Source: Yersinia aldovae ATCC 35236
Lineage (GTDB): Bacteria > Pseudomonadota > Gammaproteobacteria > Enterobacterales > Enterobacteriaceae
Direction: 5' to 3'
DNA length: 64,000 nucleotides
Assembly: GCF_000173735.1 (NCBI RefSeq)
Contig: NZ_ACCB01000008.1
Location: forward strand, 53,796 to 117,795
The position numbers and the translations under genes are program-made. Below are positions 1 through 9,657 of the stretch, in pieces. The notes under the pieces are model-generated. The model did not search any database and was not told where the DNA came from. It saw nothing but the letters and a program-made list of their open reading frames with translations. The first letter of the stretch is position 1; the number at the start of each line of letters is the position of its first letter.

Positions 1-1010
1 GCATAGCCCGGTGTCATACGTTGCAGGAAGTAGCCTTGATTACCGTCGGCTTTAGCCCAGGTTCCTTCCAGACGCAGATCGAATGGCCCGGTGGTGTAAC
101 CCAGTGTCAGTGCCTGCAACCATGCCAAACCGTCATAAACATCATTGATATTACTGGCACCGCCATCCACTTTATCTTTAGCACCGTAGAATTGGTAAGA
201 AGTCCGCAGATCATTGCCCGCAACCGGGAAAGCATAAGAGGCTTTCGCAAAGTATTGGTCCATATAATCTTTAGCCTGACCGAATGCCGCTTCCATCACC
301 AGTTTGTTTTTGAAGTCGTATTTAGCACCGATTGAGTGCAAGTAACTGACACCGGTCAAACCATCAGCCTGACGGAAGTTGTACATGTTCTGATACCACG
401 GTGCTTTATATTCATCAGTCCACATGTAAGACATGGACAGTGCGCCCGCCGTATCAAAATCAAATTTCGCGCCGCCTTCCGCACCACGATAGGTCCCTGG
501 CATAAAGCTCCAGTGCGGAGCCAGCAAGGTCTGGCCAGTCGGTTGGATATAACCCCCACGCGCCCAAAAATCGCCTAACTTAAATTTGGCAGCCGCTTTA
601 TAAACACTGACACCGCTCTTATCACCAGTCCACTTTTCGTCCCAACGGGTTTTGGCATCACTGAAACCAATTTCGTTCGGAGCAGCAGGGCCACTGTTGC
701 TCATTTCAACCGCGCCAAACGCAGCCAGATCGATACCAAAGATGTCTGCCGCATAACCCGACGAGAAATCCAGATTGGCGTTAAATGTGGAGTGATGTAG
801 GTTGGCAACGTATTTACCATATTCAGCACTTCCCGGCGTTAAATCCTTACGGTCACGCTGACGCTGCCAATAGTAAATACCGCCGGTCAGCGACGAATCA
901 TCAATAAAACCTTCAGCCTTGGCTTCTGGGGCTGCCATGAACCCCGTTCCTAACAATGCGCCCACGACGGCGAGCGCTAATGTTTTACGTTTTACATCGT
1001 GCGTAACCAT
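1..1010 (-). CDS. chiP: Chitoporin, OprD-family outer-membrane porin (3' end outside window)
   Basis: Outer-membrane channel for chito-oligosaccharides. Translating the minus strand from the ATG at 1010 gives an uninterrupted frame of 336 codons running off the window edge, so the C-terminus is missing. The N-terminus is a signal peptide ([20 protein letters not shown], then a cleavage region ending AKAEG). The mature part is rich in aromatic and Gly-Asp beta-strand repeats typical of OprD porins, for example [18 protein letters not shown]. An AGAGGA ribosome site precedes the start. It lies downstream of glnS in the same orientation, as chiP (ybfM) does in E. coli. A NagC-type operator 0.2 kb upstream ties it to the nag genes in this window. 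Identity is from remembered family sequence and synteny. Confidence 0.9.
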   Translation of the reverse strand, partial: MVTHDVKRKTLALAVVGALLGTGFMAAPEAKAEGFIDDSSLTGGIYYWQRQRDRKDLTPGSAEYGKYVANLHHSTFNANLDFSSGYAADIFGIDLAAFGAVEMSNSGPAAPNEIGFSDAKTRWDEKWTGDKSGVSVYKAAAKFKLGDFWARGGYIQPTGQTLLAPHWSFMPGTYRGAEGGAKFDFDTAGALSMSYMWTDEYKAPWYQNMYNFRQADGLTGVSYLHSIGAKYDFKNKLVMEAAFGQAKDYMDQYFAKASYAFPVAGNDLRTSYQFYGAKDKVDGGASNINDVYDGLAWLQALTLGYTTGPFDLRLEGTWAKADGNQGYFLQRMTPGY

Positions 1011-1607
1011 AAGAAAAAAATCCTCTTTGACATCACATTTAAAGTGCGCCCTCTGTGTCCACCACAGCTCACAGGTGCCGCCTCAAAAAAAACCTAAATA
1101 GGTAAAATTTCTTGCCCGGAAGAAATTTCCGTTAGCAATTAGTTTTCAAAAAAACAATTTCGACAAAACAATTTTCAATAAAACAAACTCGTGCTGATGT
1201 GTTGCTGTAATACAGACTATTTTTCGCGACGCGAATTATCAATCAAAAATAAAGCTAACTTTTCAAAGTATGACAATGAGCACATAATTGTGAAAAATAT
1301 TACCAAGTTCACAAAAGCTTAAAAAACAATGCATAGCATCCTTTTTTTGGCAAAAATAGTCTCTCATTGACATAATTGAATGGTTTCAGCTCGCACAATA
1401 AAATGTGATTTTTTTATTAAGATGAAGGTTTTTTATTCAGTTAATTTGCAAAGCGAATGTTTAAGAAAGACTTACAGTGAGTCACCTGGCGGGGAAGAAA
1501 GAGGTTAATAGGCCGTGATTGACCATGAGGTAATGCCGAGAGTAATGGAAAAGGAAATGCTCATTAGAGTTTAGTAAAATAAACTATTTCACGTTTTTAG
1601 GGGGTAA
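1011..1607. other. chiP upstream region
   Basis: About 600 bp of AT-rich DNA between the glnS terminator and chiP. No credible ORF is seen. It holds the NagC-like operator listed separately and presumably the chiP promoter and leader. In enterobacteria this leader is the target of the small RNA ChiX, but I could not identify the pairing site here. Confidence 0.6.
1218..1240. promoter_or_regulatory. NagC/Mlc-type operator upstream of chiP
   Basis: A perfect inverted repeat, TTCGCG-A-CGCGAA, is flanked by A/T-rich arms (TATT on the left, TTAT on the right). This is the shape of NagC and Mlc operators. It is centred about 220 bp upstream of the chiP start. NagC control of chiP is known in E. 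coli and Salmonella; binding here is inferred. Confidence 0.6.
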
Positions 1608-1635
1608 AAAAGGCGTGGACTAAGCCACGCCTTTT
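1608..1635. terminator. Intrinsic terminator after glnS
   Basis: An 11-bp perfect stem (AAAAGGCGTGG / CCACGCCTTTT) with a 6-nt loop. It is A-rich on one side and T-rich on the other, so it can work in both directions. It lies 24 bp beyond the glnS stop codon and isolates glnS from chiP. Confidence 0.85.
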
Positions 1636-1658
1636 AGGGTTATTTGATACGTTAAAGC

Positions 1659-3326
1659 TTAGTTTGCCGCTTTAGCCGCCCAGGTGTCACGCAAGCCTAC
1701 AGTGCGGTTAAACACTAAAGCATCTGGGCGTGAATAGTGGCTGTCAGCGCAGAAATAACCTTCACGTTCAAACTGGTAGGTTTTTTCTGGGTTCGCATTT
1801 GCCAGGCTCGGCTCAACAAAGCCCTGACGGATAACTAAAGATTCCGGGTTAATCGTCGATAAGAAGTCATCCGCCGCCGCCGGGTTTGGCACACTAAACA
1901 GGCGATCATATAAACGAATTTCCGCAGGCAGTGCATGAGCCACTGAAACCCAGTGAATAACGCCTTTCACTTTACGGCCATCGGCAGGATCTTTGTTGAG
2001 TGTTTCTGCATCAAAGCTGCAATAAAGTGTCGTAACATTACCTTCGGCGTCTTTCTCAACACGCTCGGCTTTGATGACATAAGCATTACGCAGGCGCACT
2101 TCTTTACCCAGCACCAGACGCTTATATTGCTTATTAGCTTCTTCACGGAAATCAGCACGATCGATATAAATTTCACTATCAAACGGCACCTGACGGGTAC
2201 CCATATCTGGGTTATTTGGGTGATTTGGCATGGTGAGCCACTCTTCCCCAGCAACCCGGTTTTCGATAACCACTTTGATAGGGTCAAGCACCGCCATCGC
2301 CCGCGGCGCATTTTCGTTTAAATCGTCACGGATACAAGATTCCAGCGACATCATTTCAACGTTGTTATCCTGCTTGGTCACACCGATACGACGGCAGAAT
2401 TCACGGATAGAGCCAGCGGTGTAGCCACGGCGACGCAAGCCAGAGATAGTCGGCATACGTGGGTCATCCCAGCCCTCTACCACCTTCTCGGTCACCAGTT
2501 GGTTCAGCTTGCGCTTAGACATGATGGTGTATTCGAGATTCAGGCGAGAGAACTCATACTGACGCGGATGACATTCAATGGAAATATTATCCAGCACCCA
2601 ATCATACAGACGGCGGTTGTCCTGGAACTCCAGCGTGCAAAGTGAATGGGTGATCCCTTCAATCGCATCGGAAATGCAGTGGGTGAAGTCATACATCGGA
2701 TAGATGCACCACTTGTTACCTGACTGATGATGCTCAGCGAATTTAATACGATATAGCACAGGATCACGCATTACGATAAATGGTGATGCCATATCAATTT
2801 TAGCGCGTAGGCAAGCTGTACCCTCCGCAAAGCCACCGTCACGCATTTTTTCAAACAGTGCCAGATTCTCTTCAATGCTGCGGTCGCGGTATGGGCTGTT
2901 TTTACCCGGTGCGGTCAATGTGCCGCGATATTCACGCATCTGTTCAGCACTCAGCTCATCGACATACGCCAGGCCTTTGTTAATCAGCTCTACTGCGTAC
3001 TGATACAGTTGATCGAAGTAGTCTGAGGAGTAACGTATATCGCCGCTCCAGGTGAAGCCTAGCCACTCTACGTCGTGTTTAATTGACTCAACAAACTCCA
3101 CATCTTCTTTCACTGGGTTGGTGTCATCAAAACGCAGATTACATTGGCCCTGATAGTCTTGGGCAATGCCAAAATTCAGACAAATAGATTTTGCATGGCC
3201 GATATGCAGATAGCCGTTTGGCTCTGGCGGAAAGCGGGTATGAACCGATGTATGTTTGCCGCTGGCTAAATCTTCGTCAATAATCTGACGGATAAAATTA
3301 CTCGGGCGGGCTTCTGCCTCACTCAT
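1659..3326 (-). CDS. glnS: Glutamine--tRNA ligase
   Basis: Class I aminoacyl-tRNA synthetase charging tRNA-Gln in the cytosol. The 555-aa product matches E. coli GlnS from the first residues ([14 protein letters not shown]) to the end ([11 protein letters not shown]). The HIGH motif (YLHIGHAKS) is near residue 40 and the KMSKS-type motif (IMSKRK) near 270. I chose the ATG at 3326 because AGGAAAAG sits just upstream; an in-frame TTG 15 bases earlier overlaps that ribosome site. Single-gene unit ending in the terminator at 1608. Three tRNA-Gln genes lie 10 kb away. Confidence 0.98.
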   Translation of the reverse strand: MSEAEARPSNFIRQIIDEDLASGKHTSVHTRFPPEPNGYLHIGHAKSICLNFGIAQDYQGQCNLRFDDTNPVKEDVEFVESIKHDVEWLGFTWSGDIRYSSDYFDQLYQYAVELINKGLAYVDELSAEQMREYRGTLTAPGKNSPYRDRSIEENLALFEKMRDGGFAEGTACLRAKIDMASPFIVMRDPVLYRIKFAEHHQSGNKWCIYPMYDFTHCISDAIEGITHSLCTLEFQDNRRLYDWVLDNISIECHPRQYEFSRLNLEYTIMSKRKLNQLVTEKVVEGWDDPRMPTISGLRRRGYTAGSIREFCRRIGVTKQDNNVEMMSLESCIRDDLNENAPRAMAVLDPIKVVIENRVAGEEWLTMPNHPNNPDMGTRQVPFDSEIYIDRADFREEANKQYKRLVLGKEVRLRNAYVIKAERVEKDAEGNVTTLYCSFDAETLNKDPADGRKVKGVIHWVSVAHALPAEIRLYDRLFSVPNPAAADDFLSTINPESLVIRQGFVEPSLANANPEKTYQFEREGYFCADSHYSRPDALVFNRTVGLRDTWAAKAAN

Positions 3327-3373
3327 TGTTCTTTTCCTCAATGCAAACGCAACAAATATAACCGCATATTTAC

Positions 3374-3570
3374 CTAATAGATTTCAAGATGCAGGAAGGC
3401 GGCAAACGAGAAAATCCCGATGAGCTTACATAAGTAAGTGATTCGGGTGACAAATCTGTCTGGAGCAGATTTGAACGCTGCTTGCAGCGGCCTCGCAGAG
3501 GCGAGGCCCAGGGATGGGCTGAGTAATGAGCGCAGCCAACACACCTGCAACTTGAAGGATGACAGGTATA
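3374..3570. repeat. ERIC-type intergenic repeat (long form)
   Basis: Contains the ERIC core (GAGCTTACATAAGTAAGTGA) and the conserved ends (TGCAGGAAGGCGGCAA at the left, CACACCTGCAACTTGAAGGA at the right). It is about 197 bp, roughly 70 bp longer than the 127-bp copies in this window. The extra sequence, GC-rich and able to fold, lies between the core and the right end. Short ORFs across it are repeat artefacts. Confidence 0.85.
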
Positions 3571-3627
3571 ATCCAACAAGCCCGGCCCGGAAACAACCGT
3601 TTGTTACCGTAAACAAAACAAAAAAAC

Positions 3628-3651
3628 GGGAAGAGATTGCTCTCCTCCCGC
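3628..3651 (-). terminator. Intrinsic terminator of nagE
   Basis: Read on the minus strand, a CGGGAGGAGAG / CTCTTCCCG hairpin is followed by seven T residues. It lies about 70 bp beyond the nagE stop codon. Confidence 0.8.
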
Positions 3652-3719
3652 TACTTTGATTAAAACTCAGGCCAGTGACTCAGTACATCAGCACTTTTTC
3701 ACTGAGAATCTTAAACTGA

Positions 3720-5759
3720 TTATTTACCCTGAATCTCAAACAACGGGCTTTGACCGGCAACCACAGAGCTGCCTGCCAATATTGAAATACCGGCATAATC
3801 ATCAATATTACTGACCACAACTGGGCTAATCATTGAACGTGCATTCGCATTCAGATAAGCCAAGTCCAGCTCCAATACCGGCTGACCGGCAACCACGGTG
3901 GCACCCTCTTCAACCAGACGGGTAAAGCCCTGACCATTCAGTTTCACCGTATCAATCCCGATATGAACCACGATTTCAGCACCGGTTTCAGTTTCCAGGC
4001 AGAACGCATGGTCAGTATTGAAGATTTTCACGATAGTGCCGCTGGCCGGAGAAACCACGGTTTTATCGGTAGGACGAATAGCCACACCTTCACCAACGGC
4101 TTTGCTGGCAAAAGCTTCGTCAGGCACCTGATCCAATGCCACAACATCACCGGTAATCGGTGAAACCAGTATCAAAGAGGCACTCTTGCTGGTGTTAGCC
4201 GTATTAACCACAGCCTGAGGTTTGGCGGCAGGTGCTGCGCTACCGGTTGTTGCAGGAACCGGCCCACCGGCCAATACTACACGCATTGCCGAGGCAATCA
4301 GTTCCGCACGCGTCCCGACAATCACCTGTACACTTTGTTTGTTCAGACGAATAACCCCTGAAGCACCGAGGCGTTTAGCCACGCTATCATTCACCAGTGC
4401 AGAATCTTTCACATTCAAACGCAGACGGGTGATACAAGCATCAATCCCAGTCAGGTTGTCTGAGCCGCCGATAGCACCGATATAACGACGTGCCAGACCA
4501 TTAATTTCACTTTCGTTGACTTCCGCAGTGTTATTAACATTGACGTCATAACCATCTTCCTCACTGCCTTCTACCGCCAGTTCGCGGCCTGGAGTCAGTA
4601 AGTTGAATTTCTTGATAGTGAAACGGAATACCACATAGTAAATGGCGAAGAACACCAAACCTTGTGGGATCAGCATGTACCAGTGAGTTGCCAGTGGATT
4701 GCGCGAAGAAAGCACCATATCCACCAGACCGGCGCTGAAACCAAAACCGGCAATCCAATGCATACTGGCGGCGATGAACACGGAAATCCCAGTCAACACG
4801 GCGTGGATAAAGTACAGCACCGGTGCCACGAACATGAAGGAGAACTCAAGAGGTTCGGTGATACCGGTGAAGAAAGCAGCAAATGCCCCCGCCATCATGA
4901 TACCCGCCACTTTCGCTTTGTTTTCCGGACGTGCACAGTGGTAAATCGCCAACGCGGCACCCGGTAAACCGAACATCATAATAGGGAAGAACCCTGCCTG
5001 ATAACGGCCCGTGATACCGACCACCGCTTTACCGGCGTCAATAGACTGTTGGCCACCCAGGAAGTTAGGAATATCGTTAATGCCGGCAACGTCAAACCAG
5101 AACACCGAGTTCAGGGCGTGATGCAAGCCGACGGGGATCAGTAAACGGTTGAAGAAGGCATAGATACCAGCCCCCACAGACCCCATGTCTTTGATATATT
5201 CACCGAAAGTCACCAACGCATTATAAATCAACGGCCAGACATACATCAGAATGAAGGCAACAGCGATCATCAGGAAGGAGGTCAGAATCGGAACCAGACG
5301 GCGGCCACTAAAGAAGGAGAGTGCTTTTGGCAGTTCAACGCTACTGAAACGGTTGTACAGTTCAGCAGAGATGATACCGACCAGAATACCCACAAACTGG
5401 TTATTGATTTTGCCGAATGCAGCAGGAACCTGATCAACCGGGATCTTCTGAATCATCGAAACCGCGGCTGGCGAGCACAGCGTGGTCAATACCAGGAAAC
5501 CGACAAAGCCCGTCAGTGCCGCAGCACCGTCTTTGTCTTTTGACATACCATAAGCCACACCAATGGCGAACAGCACAGACATATTGTCGATAATAGCCGC
5601 ACCGGACTTGATGAATAATGCCGCGAGCGCATTATCACCCCCCCAGCTTACCGGGTCGATCCAATAACCGACACCCATCAAAATCGCGGCTGCCGGCAGT
5701 GTGGCCACAGGGACCATCAACGCCCGACCCACTTTTTGCAAGTAACTAAGAATATTCAC
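3720..5759 (-). CDS. nagE: PTS N-acetylglucosamine transporter, EIICBA
   Basis: Imports and phosphorylates GlcNAc to GlcNAc-6-P at the inner membrane. Domains in order: a multi-spanning EIIC (residues about 1-380), EIIB with the phospho-cysteine motif DACITRLRL (about 450), and a C-terminal EIIA with the active histidine in EIVVHIGIDTV. The EIIA end is nearly identical to E. coli NagE. I chose the GTG at 5759 (679 aa) because TAGGGGGA lies a few bases upstream and the product then begins VNILSYLQKVGRAL, like E. coli MNILGFFQRLGRAL. An in-frame GTG at 5816 would add 19 residues but has poor ribosome-site spacing. Divergent from nagB with shared NagC and CRP sites. Confidence 0.97.
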   Translation of the reverse strand: MNILSYLQKVGRALMVPVATLPAAAILMGVGYWIDPVSWGGDNALAALFIKSGAAIIDNMSVLFAIGVAYGMSKDKDGAAALTGFVGFLVLTTLCSPAAVSMIQKIPVDQVPAAFGKINNQFVGILVGIISAELYNRFSSVELPKALSFFSGRRLVPILTSFLMIAVAFILMYVWPLIYNALVTFGEYIKDMGSVGAGIYAFFNRLLIPVGLHHALNSVFWFDVAGINDIPNFLGGQQSIDAGKAVVGITGRYQAGFFPIMMFGLPGAALAIYHCARPENKAKVAGIMMAGAFAAFFTGITEPLEFSFMFVAPVLYFIHAVLTGISVFIAASMHWIAGFGFSAGLVDMVLSSRNPLATHWYMLIPQGLVFFAIYYVVFRFTIKKFNLLTPGRELAVEGSEEDGYDVNVNNTAEVNESEINGLARRYIGAIGGSDNLTGIDACITRLRLNVKDSALVNDSVAKRLGASGVIRLNKQSVQVIVGTRAELIASAMRVVLAGGPVPATTGSAAPAAKPQAVVNTANTSKSASLILVSPITGDVVALDQVPDEAFASKAVGEGVAIRPTDKTVVSPASGTIVKIFNTDHAFCLETETGAEIVVHIGIDTVKLNGQGFTRLVEEGATVVAGQPVLELDLAYLNANARSMISPVVVSNIDDYAGISILAGSSVVAGQSPLFEIQGK

Positions 5760-5890
5760 TTTTCCCCCTATTCGTCCGATATCGGACCCTTTAAGTAGTT
5801 TATTTAATTGACTCACTACCTTTTAGAAAAACGCATGGTTCACTTTTATTTATTTACTGTGTGTATTGCTCATTATGGAGTGTAAAAAAA

Positions 5891-5911
5891 TTATTTCGTA
5901 ACGCAAATTAA
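5891..5911. promoter_or_regulatory. NagC operator, nagE-proximal
   Basis: TTATTTCGTAACGCAAATTAA is an imperfect palindrome of the NagC/Mlc class, resembling the E. coli nagE operator. It is centred at 5901, about 140 bp upstream of nagE and 95 bp from the nagB-proximal operator. In E. coli, NagC bound at two such sites loops the nagE-nagB region. Confidence 0.6.
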
Positions 5912-5923
5912 AACCCCCTATTT

Positions 5924-5939
5924 TGTGATAAATGTCACC
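5924..5939. promoter_or_regulatory. CRP binding site in the nagE-nagB intergenic region
   Basis: TGTGA-TAAATG-TCACC matches the CRP consensus (TGTGA-N6-TCACA) at nine of ten conserved positions. It lies between the two NagC operators, as expected for the catabolite-activated divergent nag promoters. Confidence 0.75.
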
Positions 5940-5984
5940 AAAAAACAGTGAAAAAGCACCAATTCACTAGCCATGATACAAAAC

Positions 5985-6007
5985 TTATTTTATCATTCGA
6001 AAAATGA
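5985..6007. promoter_or_regulatory. NagC operator, nagB-proximal
   Basis: TTATTTT-N9-AAAATGA differs at one base from the NagC consensus TTATTTT-N9-AAAATAA. It is centred at 5996, about 115 bp before the nagB start. Confidence 0.75.
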
Positions 6008-6111
6008 ACAAAGCATTGTATCAACGCATGAGTCAAAATCTGAGTTACGCTTAGCTGAATGACTCAAACCGCGTAGAGTATAGTCACTATTCGCAATCAC
6101 AGAGGTGCAAG

Positions 6112-6912
6112 ATGAGACTTATCCCACTGAAAAACACCACAGAAGTTGGTAAATGGGCCGCAAGACATATTGTTAACCGCATCAATGCATTTAAACCGAC
6201 GGCTGAACGCCCGTTTGTACTGGGCCTGCCAACCGGCGGCACACCGATGGAGGCGTACAAGCACCTGGTTGCCCTGCATAAAGCCGGGGAAGTTAGCTTC
6301 AAGAATGTTGTGACCTTCAACATGGATGAATATGTCGGGCTGCCTAAAGAACATCCGGAAAGCTATTACACCTTCATGCACAGCAACTTCTTTAATCATG
6401 TTGATATTCCGGCTGAAAACATCAACCTGCTGAATGGTAATGCCGCTGATATCGATGCCGAATGCCGCCGTTACGAAGAGAAAATTAAGTCTTACGGCAA
6501 AATTCACCTGTTCATGGGTGGCGTGGGCGTTGACGGCCATATCGCATTCAATGAACCTGCGTCCTCTTTGGCCTCCCGCACTCGTATCAAAACCCTGACG
6601 CAAGAAACCCGTATCGCGAACTCACGTTTCTTTGGTGGTGATGCAAACCTTGTGCCGAAATATGCACTTACAGTAGGTGTGGGGACATTGCTGGATGCGG
6701 AAGAAGTGATGATTTTGGTGACCGGCCACGGTAAAGCACAAGCCTTGCAAGCGGCGGTCGAAGGGAGTATCAACCACATGTGGACCATCAGTTGCCTGCA
6801 ACTACATGCCAAAGCCATCATGGTGTGTGATGAACCTTCAACAATGGAATTAAAGGTTAAAACCGTAAAATACTTCCACGAATTGGAAGCCGAAAACATC
6901 AAAGATCTGTAA
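6112..6912 (+). CDS. nagB: Glucosamine-6-phosphate deaminase
   Basis: Converts glucosamine-6-P to fructose-6-P and ammonia, the last step of GlcNAc catabolism. At 266 aa it is exactly the E. coli length. It begins [20 protein letters not shown] and carries the catalytic-loop sequence [18 protein letters not shown] near residue 140, with the phosphate-binding GLPTGGTP near 40. The ribosome site AGAGGTG precedes the ATG. First gene of nagBAC, 19 bp before nagA and divergent from nagE. Repression by NagC and activation by CRP are inferred from the operators. Confidence 0.98.
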   Translation: MRLIPLKNTTEVGKWAARHIVNRINAFKPTAERPFVLGLPTGGTPMEAYKHLVALHKAGEVSFKNVVTFNMDEYVGLPKEHPESYYTFMHSNFFNHVDIPAENINLLNGNAADIDAECRRYEEKIKSYGKIHLFMGGVGVDGHIAFNEPASSLASRTRIKTLTQETRIANSRFFGGDANLVPKYALTVGVGTLLDAEEVMILVTGHGKAQALQAAVEGSINHMWTISCLQLHAKAIMVCDEPSTMELKVKTVKYFHELEAENIKDL

Positions 6913-6931
6913 TAGTCATCAGGGGGCTAAG

Positions 6932-8076
6932 ATGTACGCTTTAACTCACGGTCGTATTTATACCAGCCATGAAGTACTGGATAATCATGCTGTTATCGTG
7001 GCTAACGGATTGATCGAACGTATCTGTCCTGCCGATGAACTTCCGGCTGGCATTGAGGTACGCGACTTGGGTGGTGCCATTCTGGCCCCCGGTTTTATTG
7101 ATGTGCAGTTGAATGGCTGCGGTGGTGTGCAATTCAATGATTCACTTGAAGCCATCAGCGAAAAAACGCTGGAAATTATGCAGCGCGCGAATGAAAAGTC
7201 AGGATGCACCAGCTTCCTGCCGACACTGATTACTTGCAGTGATGAATATATGAAGCACGGCGTTGATGTCATGCGCTCATATCTGCAAAAAAATCAGCAT
7301 CAGGCTATCGGCCTGCATCTGGAAGGGCCTTATATCAGCCCACAGAAAAAGGCACCCATAACCCGGCGTTTATCCGTAAGCCCAGTGCTGAAATGATTGA
7401 TTATCTGTGTGCCAATACCGATGTGATTACCAAGCTCACTCTGGCACCGGAAATGGTTGACGCTAAATATATTCGTCAATTGACCGAGGCTGGCATTCTG
7501 GTTTCTGCCGGTCACTCGAATGCCACCTACCCGCAAGCCCGCAAAGGCTTTGCCGCCGGTATCCGTTTCGCGACGCACCTTTATAATGCAATGCCGTATA
7601 TCTCAGGGCGCGAGCCAGGTTTAATTGGTGCAATTTTCGATACACCGGAAGTCTATACCGGCGTAATCGCGGATGGCTTACATGTCGACTGGGCCAATAT
7701 CCGCAATGCCAAACGCATCAAAGGTGACAAGCTGGTACTGGTTACAGATGCCACCGCACCGGCTGGCGCTGAAATTGATCAATTTATTTTTGCTGGTAAA
7801 ACAATATACTATCGCGATGGCTTATGTGTGGATGAAAACGGCACCTTAAGCGGTTCAGCTCTGACCATGATCGAAGCGGTACAAAATAGCGTCGAACATG
7901 TTGGTATCGCGCTGGATGAAACACTGCGTATGGCGACACTTTATGCGGCCCGCGCCATTGGCGTGGATAAGCAGTTAGGGAGTATTGAAGTCGGCAAAGT
8001 TGCCAACCTGACTGCCTTTACCCGCGATTATAAAATCACTAAAACCATCGTTAACGGCAACGAGGTTTTAAAATAA
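6932..8076 (+). pseudogene. nagA: N-acetylglucosamine-6-phosphate deacetylase, frameshifted
   Basis: NagA removes acetyl from GlcNAc-6-P to give glucosamine-6-P. The first 140 codons match E. coli NagA (metal and substrate region [11 protein letters not shown], then [14 protein letters not shown]). The frame then breaks at 7346-7354, where AAA-AAG-GCA-CCC replaces the expected AAA-AAG-GGC-ACC-CAT (KKGTH). One G is missing from a GGG. Moving to the -1 frame restores the rest ([43 protein letters not shown]) to the end, giving about 382 aa in total. No other defect is seen and both halves are well conserved, so this is either a very recent mutation or a sequencing error. SD CAGGGGG precedes the start. 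Confidence 0.93.
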
Positions 8077-8092
8077 GCGAGTAATTGTATTG

Positions 8093-9313
8093 ATGAGCAC
8101 TGGCGGACAGTCACAAATTGGTAATGTGGACCTTGTTAAGCAACTCAATGGTGCCGTTGTTTATCGGCTAATTGACCAACAAGGCCCGATATCGCGTATT
8201 CAAATTGCCGACCTCAGCCAGCTCGCCCCCGCCAGTGTCACCAAAATCACCCGCCAACTGCTGGAACGGGGGCTTATCAAAGAAGTTGACCAACAAGCCT
8301 CCACCGGCGGTCGCCGAGCCATATCGATAGTCACCGAAAATCGTCAATTCCACACGGTTGCTGTTCGTTTAGGCCGCCACGATGCGACTATCACCCTGTT
8401 CGATATGAGCGGTAAATCGCTGGGTGAAGAGCACTATGCGCTGCCTGAACGCACGCAAGAAACGCTGGAACACGCCCTATTCAATATTATCAGTCAGTTC
8501 ATTGAGGCTTATCAGCGCAAATTAAATGAACTGATTGCGATCGCCGTTATCCTCCCCGGTTTGGTTGAGCCAAGCAAAGGTATCGTGCGCTATATGCCAC
8601 ATATCAGCGTCAACAACTGGCCATTAGTCGAAAATCTGCAAAATCGTTTTAATGTTACCAGCTTCGTTGGTCACGATATTCGCAGCCTGGCACTGGCCGA
8701 GCACTACTTTGGTGCAACCCGTGACTGTGAGGATTCTATTCTGGTTCGTCTGCACCGCGGCACCGGTGCCGGTATCATTGTTAACAGCCAAATATTTTTA
8801 GGCAGCAACGGTAACGTGGGCGAAATCGGCCATATTCAAATTGATCCGCTGGGTGAGCGCTGCTATTGCGGCAATTTTGGTTGCCTCGAAACCGTGGCAT
8901 CCAATGCCGCGATTGAAAACCGGGTGCGCCACCTGCTCACGCAGGGCTATCCGAGCAAACTGACGTTAGATGATTGCCATATCGCCGCCATCTGTAAAGC
9001 CGCTAACCGGGGTGACCTGCTGGCGGTTGAAGTGATTGAACATGTCGGCCGCTACCTGGGCAAAGCCATCTCAATTGCGATCAACTTATTTAATCCGCAA
9101 AAAGTGGTCATTGCGGGGGAAATTATCGAAGCCGAGAAAATTCTGTTGGCCGCCATTCAGAGTTGCATTAATACGCAAGTATTGAAAAACTTCCGCCAGA
9201 ATCTGCCTATCGTCACGTCACAGCTAGATCACCAGTCAGCAATCGGTGCCTTCGCGCTGGCTAAACGCGCCATGTTGAACGGCGTTTTGCTACAACGTCT
9301 GCTGGAAAACTAA
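8093..9313 (+). CDS. nagC: NagC, ROK-family repressor of the amino-sugar regulon
   Basis: Transcription repressor whose inducer is GlcNAc-6-P. The 406-aa product has an N-terminal winged helix (about 20-85, SRIQIADLSQLAPASVTKIT) and a ROK sugar-kinase-like domain with the zinc motif CYCGNFGCLE near 255. I use the ATG at 8093 (MSTGGQSQIGNVDLV), which matches E. coli NagC; a TTG directly before it is less likely. It follows nagA by 16 bp and presumably autoregulates through the nagB operator. The three operators in this window are probable targets. Confidence 0.97.
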   Translation: MSTGGQSQIGNVDLVKQLNGAVVYRLIDQQGPISRIQIADLSQLAPASVTKITRQLLERGLIKEVDQQASTGGRRAISIVTENRQFHTVAVRLGRHDATITLFDMSGKSLGEEHYALPERTQETLEHALFNIISQFIEAYQRKLNELIAIAVILPGLVEPSKGIVRYMPHISVNNWPLVENLQNRFNVTSFVGHDIRSLALAEHYFGATRDCEDSILVRLHRGTGAGIIVNSQIFLGSNGNVGEIGHIQIDPLGERCYCGNFGCLETVASNAAIENRVRHLLTQGYPSKLTLDDCHIAAICKAANRGDLLAVEVIEHVGRYLGKAISIAINLFNPQKVVIAGEIIEAEKILLAAIQSCINTQVLKNFRQNLPIVTSQLDHQSAIGAFALAKRAMLNGVLLQRLLEN

Positions 9314-9328
9314 TTCCTATATATTCTC

Positions 9329-9578
9329 AATAACTCGAGTTGCAGGAAGGCGACAAGCGCAAGACAAATGGGTTATAAACCATGTTGAGCAGCGCCTGCG
9401 CTGGCCCGTAGAATCAATAATCCCGATGAGTTGATGCCAATCAATGATTCGGGTGATAAATCTACCGGGAGCAGATTTGAACGCGGCTCGCAGCGGCCTG
9501 GTAGAGGTGAGACCTATCGATGGGCCGAGTAACGAACGCAGTCAACACACATGTAGCTTGAAAAATAACGAGTAAAGA
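9329..9578. repeat. ERIC-type intergenic repeat (longest form)
   Basis: About 250 bp fill the nagC-nagD gap. The recognisable ends are GAGTTGCAGGAAGGCGACAA and CAACACACATGTAGCTTGAA, and the degenerate core is ATCCCGATGAGTTGATGCC. An extra segment (CAAATGGGTTATAAACCATG, GCGCTGGCCCGTAGA) lies before the core and is shared with the copy at 22681. A second extra segment, after the core, is shared with the copy at 3374. It is therefore a composite of both insert types. Confidence 0.75.
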
Positions 9579-9657
9579 TAAGAAAGTGGCAGGGTTAGTT
9601 TCGCAATCTGCCATGTTATAGTGACTCATTGCTGCGGCTAAAAGAGTAATTTAAACA

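Noticed and set aside
3370..3659. Three short ORFs on both strands between glnS and nagE
   Set aside because: They lie within the ERIC repeat and terminator and have only repeat-derived sequence.
7343..7356. Programmed -1 frameshifting in nagA (G-AAA-AAG resembles the dnaX slippery site)
   Set aside because: The heptamer is not the efficient A-AAA-AAG, no downstream stem-loop or internal ribosome site is evident, and nagA of relatives is read in one frame. A base loss is simpler.
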